Below, piece by piece: positions 32,086-42,730 of a stretch of 64,000 bases of DNA; the first letter of the stretch is position 1; every line of letters begins with the position of its first letter. This stretch comes from Yponomeuta sedellus. Its lineage: Eukaryota; Arthropoda; Insecta; Lepidoptera; Yponomeutidae. The notes below the pieces were generated by a model that worked only from the letters and a program-made list of their open reading frames with translations, was not told where the DNA came from and did no database searches. A program made the translations under genes and the position numbers. The stretch lies in NCBI GenBank assembly GCA_934045075.1, contig OW203722.1, positions 19,754,986-19,818,985 of the forward strand. Direction: 5' to 3'.

Positions 32086-33215
32086 TGGACTTTCTTAATT
32101 CCTTGCAATAGTGTACAGGGGCTCAAAAGTGAATAAATTTATGTAAACCCTTTACTTAAATAAAATAAATATTGTAAAACGCAAACTTTAATTTAGTTGG
32201 GGTATTTCATAAAAAGCGCGTTCTGTATAATCCGGTGTTTCAAGAGATTTCTTTTATTATAGAGTAGAGGTGTTAAAAAAACTTAAGCCTTGGGCACACA
32301 ATGGGGTGTGGGATGTAGGCGCGGAAAAGACAAGACGATTTCTATAGAGTTCACGTCCCCTCCCCGCCTTACCTGTGTCTGCATGAAAGTGAATTAAAAG
32401 GATGCCACGACTTTTCTGCCCCCTCGTCGCACGTCTTTCCTGTGTCCCTCGCCTCGGCGTTTGAAACCGCCAACCTGCGGTTACACTTGCTGTAATTAAA
32501 TCCAAACTCCCTCTTTCTCTCTCAGTAAGCTGTTTTATGTAATTAGAATTAAACACCGCATTTTCCCAGTGCGCCTCCGAACTGTTTGTGCTTTCTTTTG
32601 TACATAGTATTTGCTCTATGGTAAAGTTGATTAAGTAATCAAAGGAACCCGCTTTCCGAACAAAAGCTCCAGCGCCGTAAATAGCTCGACCGCAACATTT
32701 ATTATGTACCAGGGTACTCTCAACAACAACAACTGGCCCAGAGGTAAATCTTTATTTCAACTGGTGTGTAAGTACCATTTTCAGTGAAACTATGACTTTT
32801 GAAAAGTAACAATTATGTTATAAGTACCTACTTATATCAATACAGTCTTAGTGGCTCATTACATGTGTGTAACTGGATTTAATTTATGAAAAGGTAACTG
32901 ACTGTTTGATAAAAAATACGCGCGCTAGACAAATAAAAAAGTTTGGAAAAAATTAAAAAACGTGATGGATTCTTCTGCATTTGTGCGTAATTATTTACAT
33001 ACTCAAATAGAATCTTACTAAGTTTTTATAAAAAAATGTGTGTCTTCAAGTAGTGATAATTAAAAATTCCTATACATTCCAGAGAGTATTGAGAGAGAGG
33101 AGAGAATCGGAAGTTAAAATTTTGATACGAATAAATAAATGGCACGTTAAAAACGTGCAAGTTCTGAATAAGACTTTTTTATACAGAGTGATAAAAAGTA
33201 TAGCTAAATATTAGA
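32086..33215. other. Low-copy DNA, partly GC-richer (32280-32720)
   Basis: No repeat match in the window and no recognised protein. This could be intronic or regulatory sequence; no direct evidence. Confidence 0.35.
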
Positions 33216-33217
33216 TG

Positions 33218-33262
33218 GGTCTAATCGCGATTATATATTAGGCAAAACGTAACGCTGCCGAA
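33218..33262 (+). mobile_element. Fragment of the 30027-type palindromic element
   Basis: GATGGGTCTAATCGCGATTA and GGCAAAACGTAACGCTGCCG match the left half of that element up to the hairpin module, then diverge. Confidence 0.45.
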
Positions 33263-33299
33263 ACTGACTATGACAGTCATTGACTGTTTTCCGTTTTAT

Positions 33300-34430
33300 C
33301 ACGAATAAAGTAAGATAAAATAAAACATACACATGTATTTTGCTCTGTTCGTCCCAGGTGTATTTGCACCTGCACGCCCTTCAGTGTCAGTAAAAATTAA
33401 CGTGCCAACGACGAGCGAGATAAAACGAAAACGTGTGCCGGTTACGATGCGAACGTTGTTTGTGACGTCATTAACGTATATTGACTGAGGAGCTTGGCTA
33501 TTTGTTTCCGTAATGATCCTGGAAGGGAGGCTACTTGTCTTCGTCCTTATTGGTCTCAGCAAGTCTAATTCGTGGTTCATCAAAGTCATAGACTGGTTTT
33601 AGGACTTCTTCTTTATGTGTCGTCTTCATCAGAGTTTGGCAAACAGTTCAGCTATCTTGCTTTTCGATGTAATATTACGCAATGTTTCTCGATCATTCTA
33701 CAGCGTCAGGTTTTAGTTACTACCAATGGGACTGTATCCTTTTATATTATTAATGTTTATCAGCTTAACTTGTTTAACTCACCTGACCCCCTACCAACAA
33801 TTTATCTTTAGTTTACTCTATAACGACAATTCTACATTCTATTTCAAAGTGTATTTTGAGAAAGTCCTTGAACTCTAGAATTCATATATCAAATGGTAGA
33901 CAGAAACCACTTGAATCGATTCTTACACGTCTCTTAGATAGTTTGTTTTAAAAATAATCGAATAGTTTATTCAGTACAAAGAAAAAACTATTTAGAATAA
34001 TTATTAAGTCTATAGATCAGCCTGCGCAGCAGATCTAGGCTCAATACAGGCTTTAAGGCTAGAATACATTACAGTACACTTTTCTTGTCACAGTGAAGTA
34101 ACATTTCATTCGGCTTTAAATGTTAAAACCGAACCCTTTTCACGTTCGGAAATGCAGCATTAATATAACATGTCGGTAACCCTGTTCTCGTTTTAGAAGC
34201 CCTTACTCTGGAATCATCCAAAAATGAGCTGTTGGTGTTTCGGACATCATTACAGTAGTAGTTCAAGTCAAAATTGTAATGCCATTTTACTTATAATTGA
34301 ATGTCTTAAGTAGGCTCACATTTCTTTGGATAAACTCGATTTTATTAAGGATTGACAACTTCAAAACAGTATAACCATTAGTAAAACAGAAGAAAACGAA
34401 TGAATGTTTGAATATTCTTGTCATCATCAT
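33300..34430. other. No recognised gene
   Basis: The minus frame at 33299-33589 (96 codons) has no recognisable domain. The remainder is AT-rich. Confidence 0.35.
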
Positions 34431-34545
34431 CAACCCATTATGTCCCCACCGAGCGGCACGAGTCCTTCCCTGAAGAAGGTATGGTCCCTACTCCACCACG
34501 GTGGCCAAGTCCGGATTGGTAGAGGCTTGCAAGACTGGTAGCTGT
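34431..34545 (+). mobile_element. Family A repeat, degenerate 5' part
   Basis: CATCAACCCATTATGTCCCC, CACCACGGTGGCCAAGTCCGG, AAGACTGGTAGCTGTCTTA. Older than most copies, with deletions. Confidence 0.6.
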
Positions 34546-34722
34546 CTTAATGTGAATATTCTTATGTTCTTCAATAATATTCATGTATTAAGCATGCCCT
34601 TGTGTATTTTTAAGTTTATAATTAGTGCAATAAAGAATTAAAATCACAATAATGTAAAGCAAAGATAGTCTTCGTAGACCCGCTACGGCGTAGCAGTCGT
34701 ACCGTCATAATAATTTTAGGAT

Positions 34723-35334
34723 GGTTTTATACTGGCCACGGACCGACACAACAAAGTGCGGTGCCGACTGAGAACGCTATACCATATCGCTGCACGCCGT
34801 TGTGTTGTCCCGATTTTCGTAGTGTAGATATCACCACAGCACGAAACTTTATTCTTTTTGTTGCACAAACCCGTGCTAAGGACAATTTTAAAAACCTATT
34901 TAAAGACTAAAAATTCTACCCATGCCGGGACTCAAACCCACGAAGTATCGCAAGTACCGGCCTCAGCGAAATTTTAAACCTCTTTACAATATTCTCTGTA
35001 TTATTTACAGGCAGCGACATCTGGCCGAAGTAATTTGCATCACTTGCAGCCCTAGTATGAACTTGCACACAGCCAATCGCATCTCATGATACGACATAAG
35101 ACTTGTTTACTTTTTATAGATAAATCAATAGAGAACAGTTTATTGTACATAAAATAGGAAAATCACACAGATATTTCTACTACGTTATGTACTACGTTGA
35201 AAACTACCAACCGTAACTGCGGTGTCAACTTGAAATAGTCACACATGTAAAAACATACGCCTGATTCTGTATTGTGTGACGTGCAATGTGGACGTCGTGT
35301 CGTGTGATGGTCCGTGTACAAACGCCCTTATAAA
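34723..35334. mobile_element. Possible inverted-repeat element carrying a foldback SINE fragment
   Basis: The left end (TATACTGGCCACGGACCGAC) and the complement of the right end (TTGTACACGGACCATCAC) are similar imperfect inverted repeats. Between them lies a foldback SINE copy. Boundaries are uncertain. Confidence 0.35.
34861..35052 (-). mobile_element. Foldback tRNA-SINE-like element, decayed
   Basis: Left to right in complement: CCCGTGCTAAGGACAATTT, an inverted-repeat arm (CCTATTTAAAGACTAAAAA), a B-box remnant, a deletion through the A box, then the leader (CAGGCAGCGACATCTGGCC, GCATCACTTGCAGCCC). The core is sense to the tail. The second arm is missing. Confidence 0.7.
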
Positions 35335-35348
35335 ACTTATGCTATTCA

Positions 35349-35769
35349 GTGCTAAGGACAATTCTAAAAACCTATTTAGAGGCTAAAAATTCCACCCATG
35401 CCGGGATTCGAACCCGCGACCTCTGGCTATCCGTGCCGTATCATGTGGGTACAGTGATATCGTTCCGATGTAATCTTATACATGATTATACGTTCCAAAA
35501 ATAGTATAATCATGTGGGTACAGCGATATCATTCCGATGTAAAACCTAACTGCAAAGTAGGTAATCGGGGCTGCAAGTAATGCAAATTACTTCAGCCAGA
35601 TGTCGCTGCCTGTACGTAATACAGAGAATAGTGTAAAGAGATTCGAAATTTCACTGATGCCGGTGAGTCACCCATTAGCTCAGTTGGAAAGAGCGCTGGC
35701 ACGGATAGCCAGAGGTCGCGGGTTCGAATCCCGGCATGGGTGGAATTTTTAGCCTCTAAATAGGTTTTT
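35349..35769. mobile_element. Foldback tRNA-SINE-like element with two opposed cores
   Basis: Left part (35349-35437, minus): tail, inverted repeat and B-box half of the core. Right part (about 35555-35769, plus): full leader, tRNA-like core, inverted repeat TAGCCTCTAAATAGG. Between them GTATCATGTGGGTACAG / GATATCGTTCCGATGTA is present twice (35437-35475 and 35507-35543), indicating a second insertion with a long duplication or a tandem duplication at the join. Confidence 0.75.
35670..35741 (+). promoter_or_regulatory. tRNA-like internal Pol III promoter of the foldback element
   Basis: A box TAGCTCAGTTGG at 35676-35687 and B box GGTTCGAATCC at 35721-35731. The 72 nt can be drawn as a cloverleaf: acceptor ACCCATT with CATGGGT, D stem GCTC/GAGC, anticodon stem CTGGC/GCCAG with loop ACGGATA, T arm CGGG-TTCGAAT-CCCG. 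Position 33 is C rather than the nearly invariant U, which speaks against a working tRNA and for a SINE promoter. Confidence 0.75.
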
Positions 35770-35817
35770 CAAGACTTCATTATAACCCTCTTTTCATTAA
35801 GGGGCTCCTTGAGGTTT

Positions 35818-35912
35818 ACTAGCGTACACACATACAAACTCACGTCTCTATCCCTAACGCGTAGGCAGAGACAAGGGACTGCCGCTTGCTACGATTCTGA
35901 CAGATCCATTAC
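35818..35912 (-). mobile_element. LINE 3' end, TATG-tail family
   Basis: Complement of GACAGAATCGTAGCAAGCGG, CTTGTCTCTGCCTACGCG and a short TGTATGTGTG tail. Diverged copy. Confidence 0.6.
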
Positions 35913-36046
35913 TATAACCACCAATGGATAAAAAATCATATCATCTTTTACAGGTCGCAAATAGTGACACCAAAATCACTCTATTATTTAAACTGGTTTG
36001 TGAGGTATTCTTTATTAATAACAGTCATCTTCTAAAACTCTCGTCC

Positions 36047-36104
36047 GATGACACTGAGGATGTTATAAAAATACAAGTTTACACTTGTATTTTTATAACA
36101 TCCT
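36047..36104. repeat. Palindrome next to the long inverted repeat
   Basis: GATGTTATAAAAATACAAG and CTTGTATTTTTATAACATC face each other across TTTACA. The right half plus CCTCAGTGTCAT recurs at 36499-36540, while GATGACACTGAGG lies only at the far left. So the palindrome seems to be split by the 36105-36496 segment with a 37-bp direct repeat on each side. Confidence 0.75.
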
Positions 36105-38019
36105 CATTAATATGGTTTTCGTAATTAAATTTTCCTTTTGAACAGCGTTTAAATCAGGGACAACATTTTTTTTAGATTACGTCACACATTTCATCGTCAG
36201 GAACGAGAAGGACTTTAGACGGAAAATAGAGATATATTGTAGTAAAATAGATATATATTGTATTGTAGTAATAGCAATCCTTGATATGTGCCTACGTCTC
36301 TGGGGTGTGAGTTTAGGTAATTATATGCATGTATTTCATAAATATCGTTTAATTAAAAAAAAATGGGAAAACTGCATTCACTTCTATTGTATATTGTACC
36401 ACTGCTGTCGCCACTAATTTGTGGTTCGAGAAATAAACATTGTTTGTATTTGCTGCTGATAGTCATAGGAATACAGTGTCTGGCGTAGATGAATAAATAC
36501 AAGTTTACACTTGTATTTTTATAACATCCTCAGTGTCATTTATTTATTTACAAGAATATTTATTAATATTAGTTAACAAAGTTAGCAATATTTTCTGGAT
36601 TGAGGCCATTCCTATTCTTACACCTGTACAACCAAACTCACCTTCTCACACTCATACATGCACATATACTCTACACATCGAGAGAACAACACTAACATTT
36701 ACATTTTATTGCGTTACATTTTTTTCTCTTTTCCTACCATAGAATTTCAAAGTGAATTATAACTGCATTTTTACTGTTATAATTATTTTCTGTGGGTAAA
36801 GCGCTGTTTGCCAAAATACAGGTTCTAACGTAGTTCGGCAACTCGTTATTTTTGTAAACTTAAATCTAGTATAAGTATATTGTGTCAGTATGTAACTTTT
36901 CTTTGAAGTAAATTTTATTCTTATTCATATTAAGAGATAGTATTTTTTAAACAGCCCCTTTTCTTGCGAGTGTATTTCGAACTTCAGGACTTACTCCTTT
37001 TTAAGCCCCAGAGTAGCTCTCGCCTACCGATGTAAAGCGAAGACAGGGTCCCAATCATGCAAGTATTCCGGGAACGTTTCCCGGAATTTTTCGATTAAGC
37101 AGTACCCGTAGCTGGTCGACCTCCACCACTCAATGCAATGTACGGCTGTCCTGCTGAACACGACTTGACAACCCTTTGCACTTAGGGAAATCGTGTTAAA
37201 AGTATCTACTGAGGTCCTGTTTCATAGAACTCTTATTCATGGTTTAATATGACAATTCGATGTTCATTTAAGAGTGAAATAACCCATAGATTAAAAGTAG
37301 ACTGCTAAGTAACGTAATGTATCTCGAATTGTCGTGGAAAACTACTAACAGTAGATTTATGAAACTGGTAGACTTGTTAATTCGTAATTCGTTAGACTTC
37401 TTACTTGTTAGTTTGTGGGTTAATCAGCATTGCGATGTACGACAGGAGTTGCTCTGATAAACCGGCTTCAACTCCGTCTGAACAGTGTTTTAGTGGAATC
37501 GACTTTTATAAGCGAAACCGAAATTGTACAATTTTTAGAGGTACTATAGAACGAGATAAAAATAAAGTTACGTTGAGAGTGGTTCAATTATTAGCGAATA
37601 AACTGAATATAATATCATTAAAGATATTATATTCAGGTTATTCAACCATCTACGCCAGACCCTGTATTCCTATGACTATCAGCAGCAAATACAAACAATG
37701 TTTATTTCTCGAACCACAAATTAGTGGCGACAGCAGTGGTACAATATAGTACAATAGAAGTGAATGCAGTTTTCCCAGATTTTTTTAACTAAACGATATC
37801 TATGAAATACATGCATATAATTACCTAAACTCACACCCCAGAGACGTAGGCACATATCAAGGATTGCTATTACTACAATACAATATATCTCTATTTTCCG
37901 TCTAAAGTCCTTCTCGTTCCTGACGATGAAATGTGTGACGTAATCTAAAAAAAATGTTGTCCCTGATTTAAACGCTGTTCAAAAGGAAAATTTAATTACG
38001 AAAACCATATTAATGAGGA
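36101..38019. mobile_element. 1.9-kb element or duplication with ~380-bp inverted arms
   Basis: 36101-36491 is repeated in reverse complement at 37647-38019 with few differences. The left arm has an extra ~20-bp duplication (AGTAAAATAGATATATATTG) and there are a handful of substitutions. Shared landmarks: CCTCATTAATATGGTTTTCG, GTCAGGAACGAGAAGGAC, CTACGTCTCTGGGG, GGTTCGAGAAATAAACATTG, GGCGTAGATG. The 1,155-bp spacer encodes no recognisable protein; the 114-codon frame at 37405 runs out into the arm. Either a non-autonomous foldback transposon or a recent inverted duplication. Confidence 0.8.
37591..37634. repeat. AT-rich hairpin in the spacer
   Basis: GAATAAACTGAATATAATATC and its near-perfect complement GATATTATATTCAGGTTATTC (one mismatch) are separated by ATTAAA. 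It sits just inside the right arm of the long inverted repeat. Confidence 0.8.
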
Positions 38020-38527
38020 CACGTTTTAATAGAGAAATATGAATAAACCTTTACAAAATAATGAATAAAGAATTAGGCCGCAAATACATCCTATTTGGGT
38101 ATTTAATTCTGCTCGGGCTCTCATTTGGCTCCGGCCCAGCGGGACGCGCAAAAATGTACCCCTCGGTCCAACTTCCAGACGCCTAGAGAGCTCTTAAAAT
38201 GAGCTACATAAGGGTTATAATCATACAATGAGGGTTTTAGCTGGCACGGTATGTATTCCGGACACTAATGAACTTGTTCGCAATGAAACGTTTCGTTTGT
38301 CCATTCTCCTCGTAGCCATTAATTGCTATACTTAGTTCGGAACTATTAATTGCCAATATGTACGTAAATAAACTATCTCTGGCAAAGTAAATATTTTTGT
38401 TCGAAATTACTCGTAGATAGAAGTTGGCGAGTTAACTTTCAGAAACTACACTTGTATTTGGTCAGTATTTGGTTTTAACAGTATGTGACCGAATAAACAA
38501 GTTTACAAGCAATAAACGTCATTAAAT
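38020..38527. other. Low-copy DNA
   Basis: No recognised gene. The part at 38090-38350 is GC-richer, includes CGGCCCAGCGGGACGCGC, and has no other copy here. Confidence 0.35.
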
Positions 38528-38880
38528 GCGCCCTTAAGGCGCTGGGAGTGCTAACTAGTGCTACCGATGGAAAAGATTATAACTTATTTTATAGTACGTT
38601 TTTTTTTTTCAAAAAGTAAACATCAAAAATCATAATATTAATCATAACTATTTTTAGAACCTACAGTCTATAACTTAGAATCAACAACCTAAGACAATAA
38701 ACGGCCGTTTTCGGCGAAAATTGTAAAAAGTCCTAGGTTGTTGATACTAGGTTCTAAAAATAGTCGTAAATAGTGCTTAACATTTATGATGTTTCTTTTG
38801 GGGAAGCGTATTACAAGTTATGATTTTTATTCCATTAGAGGCGCTAGTTCGCACCCTAAGGCGCCTTAAGTACCGACGTA
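38528..38880. mobile_element. Palindromic MITE-like element, intact copy
   Basis: The two halves are imperfect reverse complements meeting near 38705 (AACGGCCGTTTTCGG). Ends: CGCCCTTAAGGCGC and AAGGCGCCTTAAG. Halves share TATTTTTAGAACCTA and CAACAACCTA. It shows the uninterrupted form of the 23566-24282 element. No coding capacity. Confidence 0.7.
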
Positions 38881-39009
38881 GTACGAAATGAAGAATCCCT
38901 ATTCCTTCAGAAGTATGAAAAGCGTCCTAAAAATATTATTATATCTGAAAGGCGATGATTTTACCTCAACTTCATATTCATCAACATAATTATAGGTAGA
39001 AATCTCAAG

Positions 39010-39105
39010 CGGTGGTAGAGTATCAACAGAATACATGCCTCACATGTATAAAGTCGTGAGTTCAAACCCGGGCATGTACCAATGACTTTGTTTTCTAAGG
39101 GCCAG
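39010..39105 (+). mobile_element. tRNA-derived SINE head
   Basis: AAGCGGTGGTAGAGTATCAA, GTCGTGAGTTCAAACCCGGG, CATGTACCAATGACTTTG. Truncated where AGGGCCAGTTTCTAAATTG begins, a different repeat related to 24565-24650. Confidence 0.65.
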
Positions 39106-39200
39106 TTTCTAAATTGAGATTTCCGCTAAGTAAATAGTTAAATGTAATGTTGTCTCTTCGAATTTCTCAGAAAAGAGCGTGACAGAACGTTTCGATATTC

Positions 39201-39428
39201 GATATCAACCCTTGCTGGGGCATGGGTATCTTCCTGTATCGCAGGAAGGTTAGGCCATACCCCATCACGGGGGCCAAGTCCGGGTTGGTGGAGGATTGTA
39301 AGACAGTGGCGGGCCTTACTGTCAGAAGTTATCTAACCGCCGATGAGGCCTCTGACATGGCTTAACGACTGCCATTACGTGACAGCCGGCACCAACGGCT
39401 TAACGTGCATTGCGAAGCACGGAAGCAC
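39201..39428 (+). mobile_element. Family A repeat, 5' two-thirds
   Basis: GATATCAACCCTTGCTGGGG (a short deletion at the head), GGTTAGGCCATACCCCATC, TGTCAGAAGTTATCTAACCG, ending CGTGCATTGCGAAGCACGG. Confidence 0.75.
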
Positions 39429-39554
39429 GACAGAACGTTTCTTAAGTATTTACTGCACGGTGAAATTCTCCATTCAGAAGTCGGCTCTATTACACGTTCA
39501 TTTGTAACTTTACAGCAATGCTATTCCCTTAAAAGTATACATTGTATTGAAACC

Positions 39555-39775
39555 AGAGCGTCTGAGGTGGTGCTCAGTGCTTGATTTGTGCAATGCACAA
39601 CGCTGAGTCAGATGCCGTTTGTGGCAACATTGACATACCACAGGATGTACGCTCTGAGTTTGCCCTGTCCTATCTCGTATTTACGTGAATTGTTCTTGTT
39701 TTCTATGTATGTACTTTTCTTTCCCGTAATGTGTTAATTTGTTCCAATAAATATCTTTCTTTTTTCAAAGTTTAA
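39555..39775 (+). mobile_element. TTTC-tailed retroelement, vestigial tail
   Basis: CAACGCTGAGTCAGATGCCG, ACATACCACAGG, AATAAATATCTTTCTTTTTTC. Same family as 15826 and 17420 but with almost no tail. Confidence 0.65.
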
Positions 39776-40304
39776 TTTTGAGGCTAAATACGGAAATTCT
39801 AAGTGTAACTTAAGTAGAAACTTAATTGAAATGCGTTATAGTATCTTGTATCTTAATCTTTTCTGCTTCATAACGCTACGGTCCCACAAGAGTTACAATT
39901 TATTTACTTAGAGAAAACACTGAGGGTGGTATTATAACGTGTCTCGCATACAGATGCTCAGAAAACAGTAGACTGTACTCTATACGAATAGCTCGGACGC
40001 CGACATGAGAGGAAAATAAATAATATTCTATTATGTCTCGCCTGTACCCCAGAGTAAGTAGAAGAAAAGCCGTGGACATGGCTTAGAGCCGAGCTTCTAA
40101 GTCTGAATGTGTGCTAAAGTGTAGGCATAGTAAAATTATGGGCCACTGCTTACCTCGTCACGAAATGTAGGAAAACTTACCATTCATCATCCAATATTCG
40201 TCTTCTCAGCAATAATTTTCAACTTACCAAATCCATACAATTTAAGTTGACGCGTTATTTTTTTCTTATTACAATGTTAACGGACCTCGAAAACGTTGTT
40301 TAGA

Positions 40305-40425
40305 TAGATAGATAGAATATTCTTTATTGCATGTACACCAAGGATTACATAAGAGACTTATAAAATAACAGTACAGTACAAGTGGCGGCCTTATTACTAA
40401 AAGTAATTTCTTCCAGACAACCATT
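40305..40425 (-). mobile_element. LINE 3' end with TATC tail
   Basis: Minus strand: GGTTGTCTGGAAGAAATTAC, AGTAATAAGGCCGCC, TGCAATAAAGAATATTC, then TATCTATCTA. The same 3' end is at 57032-57165 on the plus strand with a TTATC tail. Confidence 0.7.
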
Positions 40426-41150
40426 GACGGAAAAGAAGAAACTGAAACTGAAATACGGGTAGTTGTTTTGCCATATTAATTAGCCTTCGACCTGCTTTAA
40501 GACCTAACAAATACACAAAAAAATCATAAAAATCGATGAAGCCGTTTCAAAGCAGTTCATTAAATTTGGTGTTTTACTTGTAACGTTAAATAAGTCACAG
40601 TTTCAGTAAAATTTTGGACAAAATACTATGATTTGATAACTAACACCGTAACCCGAGATTTTAAATTTTTATATTAGATTAGTCTCACTCGTCACGGCTT
40701 GGAGGGTCATTTTAATACCATCAAGTATAGTGAGAGCCAAGTTCTACTTCTGGCTGAGCCTCGTCTATTAGCCGTCACGGCCAAGACGTATAGATTGTGT
40801 TGACAAACGACTTACTTCACAGACAGCGACTATGCGACCGACAACCGGGACTACCCACTTGATAAATAACGCCAGCATGATTCCCCGGGAAAAGTTCGCG
40901 CGATCCCATATTTCTACATTGTCAACCGCGCGGGTGATTCATTGGGCTATTGCCCGTACAGATCTGTCGAGATAAATCTAGAATGAATCGAACTGCAGTG
41001 ACTACGGAAAGGTAGGAAATATATGGGCATGAGTCTTAAAATATTGGAGACCTCTGTCAGATCTGTAGTTAAATTTATAATAATAATGCAGCTTACATTC
41101 ATCCCGCCGTAGGGCATGGGCCTTCTGTCATAGAGAGTATCACTACGACC
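40426..41150. other. Low-copy DNA
   Basis: No recognised gene. 40680-40980 is GC-richer, without repeat matches. Confidence 0.35.
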
Positions 41151-41343
41151 TCTATAGCGCAGCGGTAACGCATCTGCCTACCATGCAATAAGTGACGGGT
41201 TCGAACCCCGCCTGGGGACAAAAAAAACCCCCAGGTCTTGGATGTTTACATGTTTTTGATGTCGTTATATCTGGTTCCCACGGGGTATCCTAGTGTGGAG
41301 CCAGAAGCAATGTATGTGCCTGTATCTAAATTTTATGTTATGT
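41151..41343 (+). mobile_element. tRNA-derived SINE (CCTCTGTGG family)
   Basis: CGACCTCTATAGCGCAGCGG, GACGGGTTCGAACCCCGCC, GGTCTTGGATGTTTACATG, AGCAATGTATGTGCCTGTAT. A 9-bp deletion at CCCACGGGGTATCC. Confidence 0.8.
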
Positions 41344-41348
41344 TAAAT

Positions 41349-41480
41349 AATCACAACACGCGTGTCCACCGCGGATTGGCAATTTCAAGCGCTGAGGTAT
41401 GTGAATACCTAAAACACTTTCTCATGATGTTTTCCTTCTAAGTTAACAAGTGGTATTGCTACAATAGCTTTACTAACACT
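41349..41480 (-). mobile_element. SINE body, GATGTTTTCC family
   Basis: ACGCGTGTCCACCGCGGATTG, TTCAAGCGCTGAGGTATGTG, TCTCATGATGTTTTCCTTC. It directly follows the previous SINE. Confidence 0.6.
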
Positions 41481-41528
41481 TCAGTTTATGCAATATATAT
41501 TTTTTACGTTATCAATCATAGTTCCTTT

Positions 41529-41571
41529 GAGACCCGTGCCCCAGAAGTGGGGACATGCGAAAGGTTGATAT
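41529..41571 (-). mobile_element. Family A repeat, 5' scrap
   Basis: GAGACCCGTGCCCCAGAAG and GGGGACATGCGAAAGGTTG. Confidence 0.55.
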
Positions 41572-41574
41572 GAA

Positions 41575-42440
41575 GTAGTTTGTTTAATTTTTACACGGGG
41601 TATTTTTTTCAGATCACTAGCCAACCCACTATTCTGGAAGCAAATCTCCTAAAAAGTAATTCATGGGGCTATGTGAACTAGTACAAATTTTCTAATGTTT
41701 TCCTGATTTCAAAATTGGTCACGAAGGAATAGTTCCTTATATGGACGAGTTCAACCCTCTTAATTACGGAAATAAATTTTTGTTCACTCCGTAGACCAAA
41801 ATTACTATAATATACTATCGAAGTCGCATTACATAAGTTCGCAGTTTTTTTAACCACAAAAATTGCTTTATCTTTTTACGATACACTAAGTCAGTTTACG
41901 AACAAAGGATATACGAAGGTATTACAATTTTTATGCTAGAACTTACTAGGAATGTGAACTGTAGTCTCCTTGGTCACTGTATTCACTCGGTTAAAATAAC
42001 AGGATTCCTCTAGAAATAAATCTCCCAAAGATTTATTTTAGAAACGTTAGAGGAATGGGACGTATGGGAGAAGACCCATCGGTGAGCCATTCCTTTCACT
42101 TGGCTTCGCGCGACGGGAAACAAATCGGATACTTTAATTTGTTTTTCTTCGTCTATCGGAGACAAACTGGGACGCTCTATCATCGCCCTTAGCTAGACAA
42201 AATATAGAGCTTTTTGTTTTTGACCCATCTTATTCTCATGCCATTTTTTAAAAAGAGAAAGTAAGTAAAAATCCGGACACACTAGAAAGCCTTACAAAGC
42301 CCGAACGGAAGACCTTAAAGTCCGCTTGTTTGCACAAATCCAGACAAATAAACCCTACACCTTACTGAGCTTACCCGGCAGACATTGTCAGCCCAATTCC
42401 ACTTGATCCTACCAGTAACCACTCTAACATCTGCAATTTC
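41575..42440. other. No recognised gene
   Basis: An imperfect hairpin lies at about 42010-42055 (TCCTCTAGAAATAAATCT facing AGATTTATTTTAGAAACG and TTAGAGGA). The rest is low-copy. Confidence 0.4.
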
Positions 42441-42444
42441 TGAT

Positions 42445-42610
42445 TTTGGGAGCAGCGTAGTGTTCTGGTAGAACGGCTGAAGAACGCTGGCGTCACATTT
42501 CAGAGGTTCGAATTGAAGCATGTACCACCTTTGTGCTGTAAGTCTGTGAAATTGTGGTAGCATCAGTCGTTTTAGTAGATACACCTAGCTAACGCTTAAG
42601 GAAACATAGT
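42445..42610 (+). mobile_element. tRNA-derived SINE, degenerate
   Basis: AGCAGCGTAGTGTTCTGGTAG, CAGAGGTTCGAATTGAAGCA, GCTAACGCTTAAGGAAACAT correspond to head, B box and body of the 19156 SINE. Confidence 0.5.
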
Positions 42611-42694
42611 TGTATTATCGCTTGAAATCGTCAATCCACGGTGGACCCGCACGGTATATCTCCACTATGTCTATAGTTAGGGAGATAGAATCAC

Positions 42695-42730
42695 TGTGTG
42701 CACAATGCTGAGAAAAGCATTGTGCACACA
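42695..42730. repeat. Perfect 15-bp hairpin
   Basis: TGTGTGCACAATGCT (42695-42709) and AGCATTGTGCACACA (42716-42730), loop GAGAAA. Confidence 0.9.

Noticed and set aside
33299..33589. A 96-codon minus-strand ORF
   Set aside because: No motif, no supporting splice or promoter context, and composition like the surrounding noncoding DNA.
35670..35741. A functional tRNA gene
   Set aside because: The cloverleaf is plausible, but it lies inside a dispersed element, has C at position 33, and occurs in many mutated copies.
37405..37749. A 114-codon ORF in the long inverted repeat
   Set aside because: No recognisable domain, and it runs across a hairpin and into the repeat arm, so it is likely chance.
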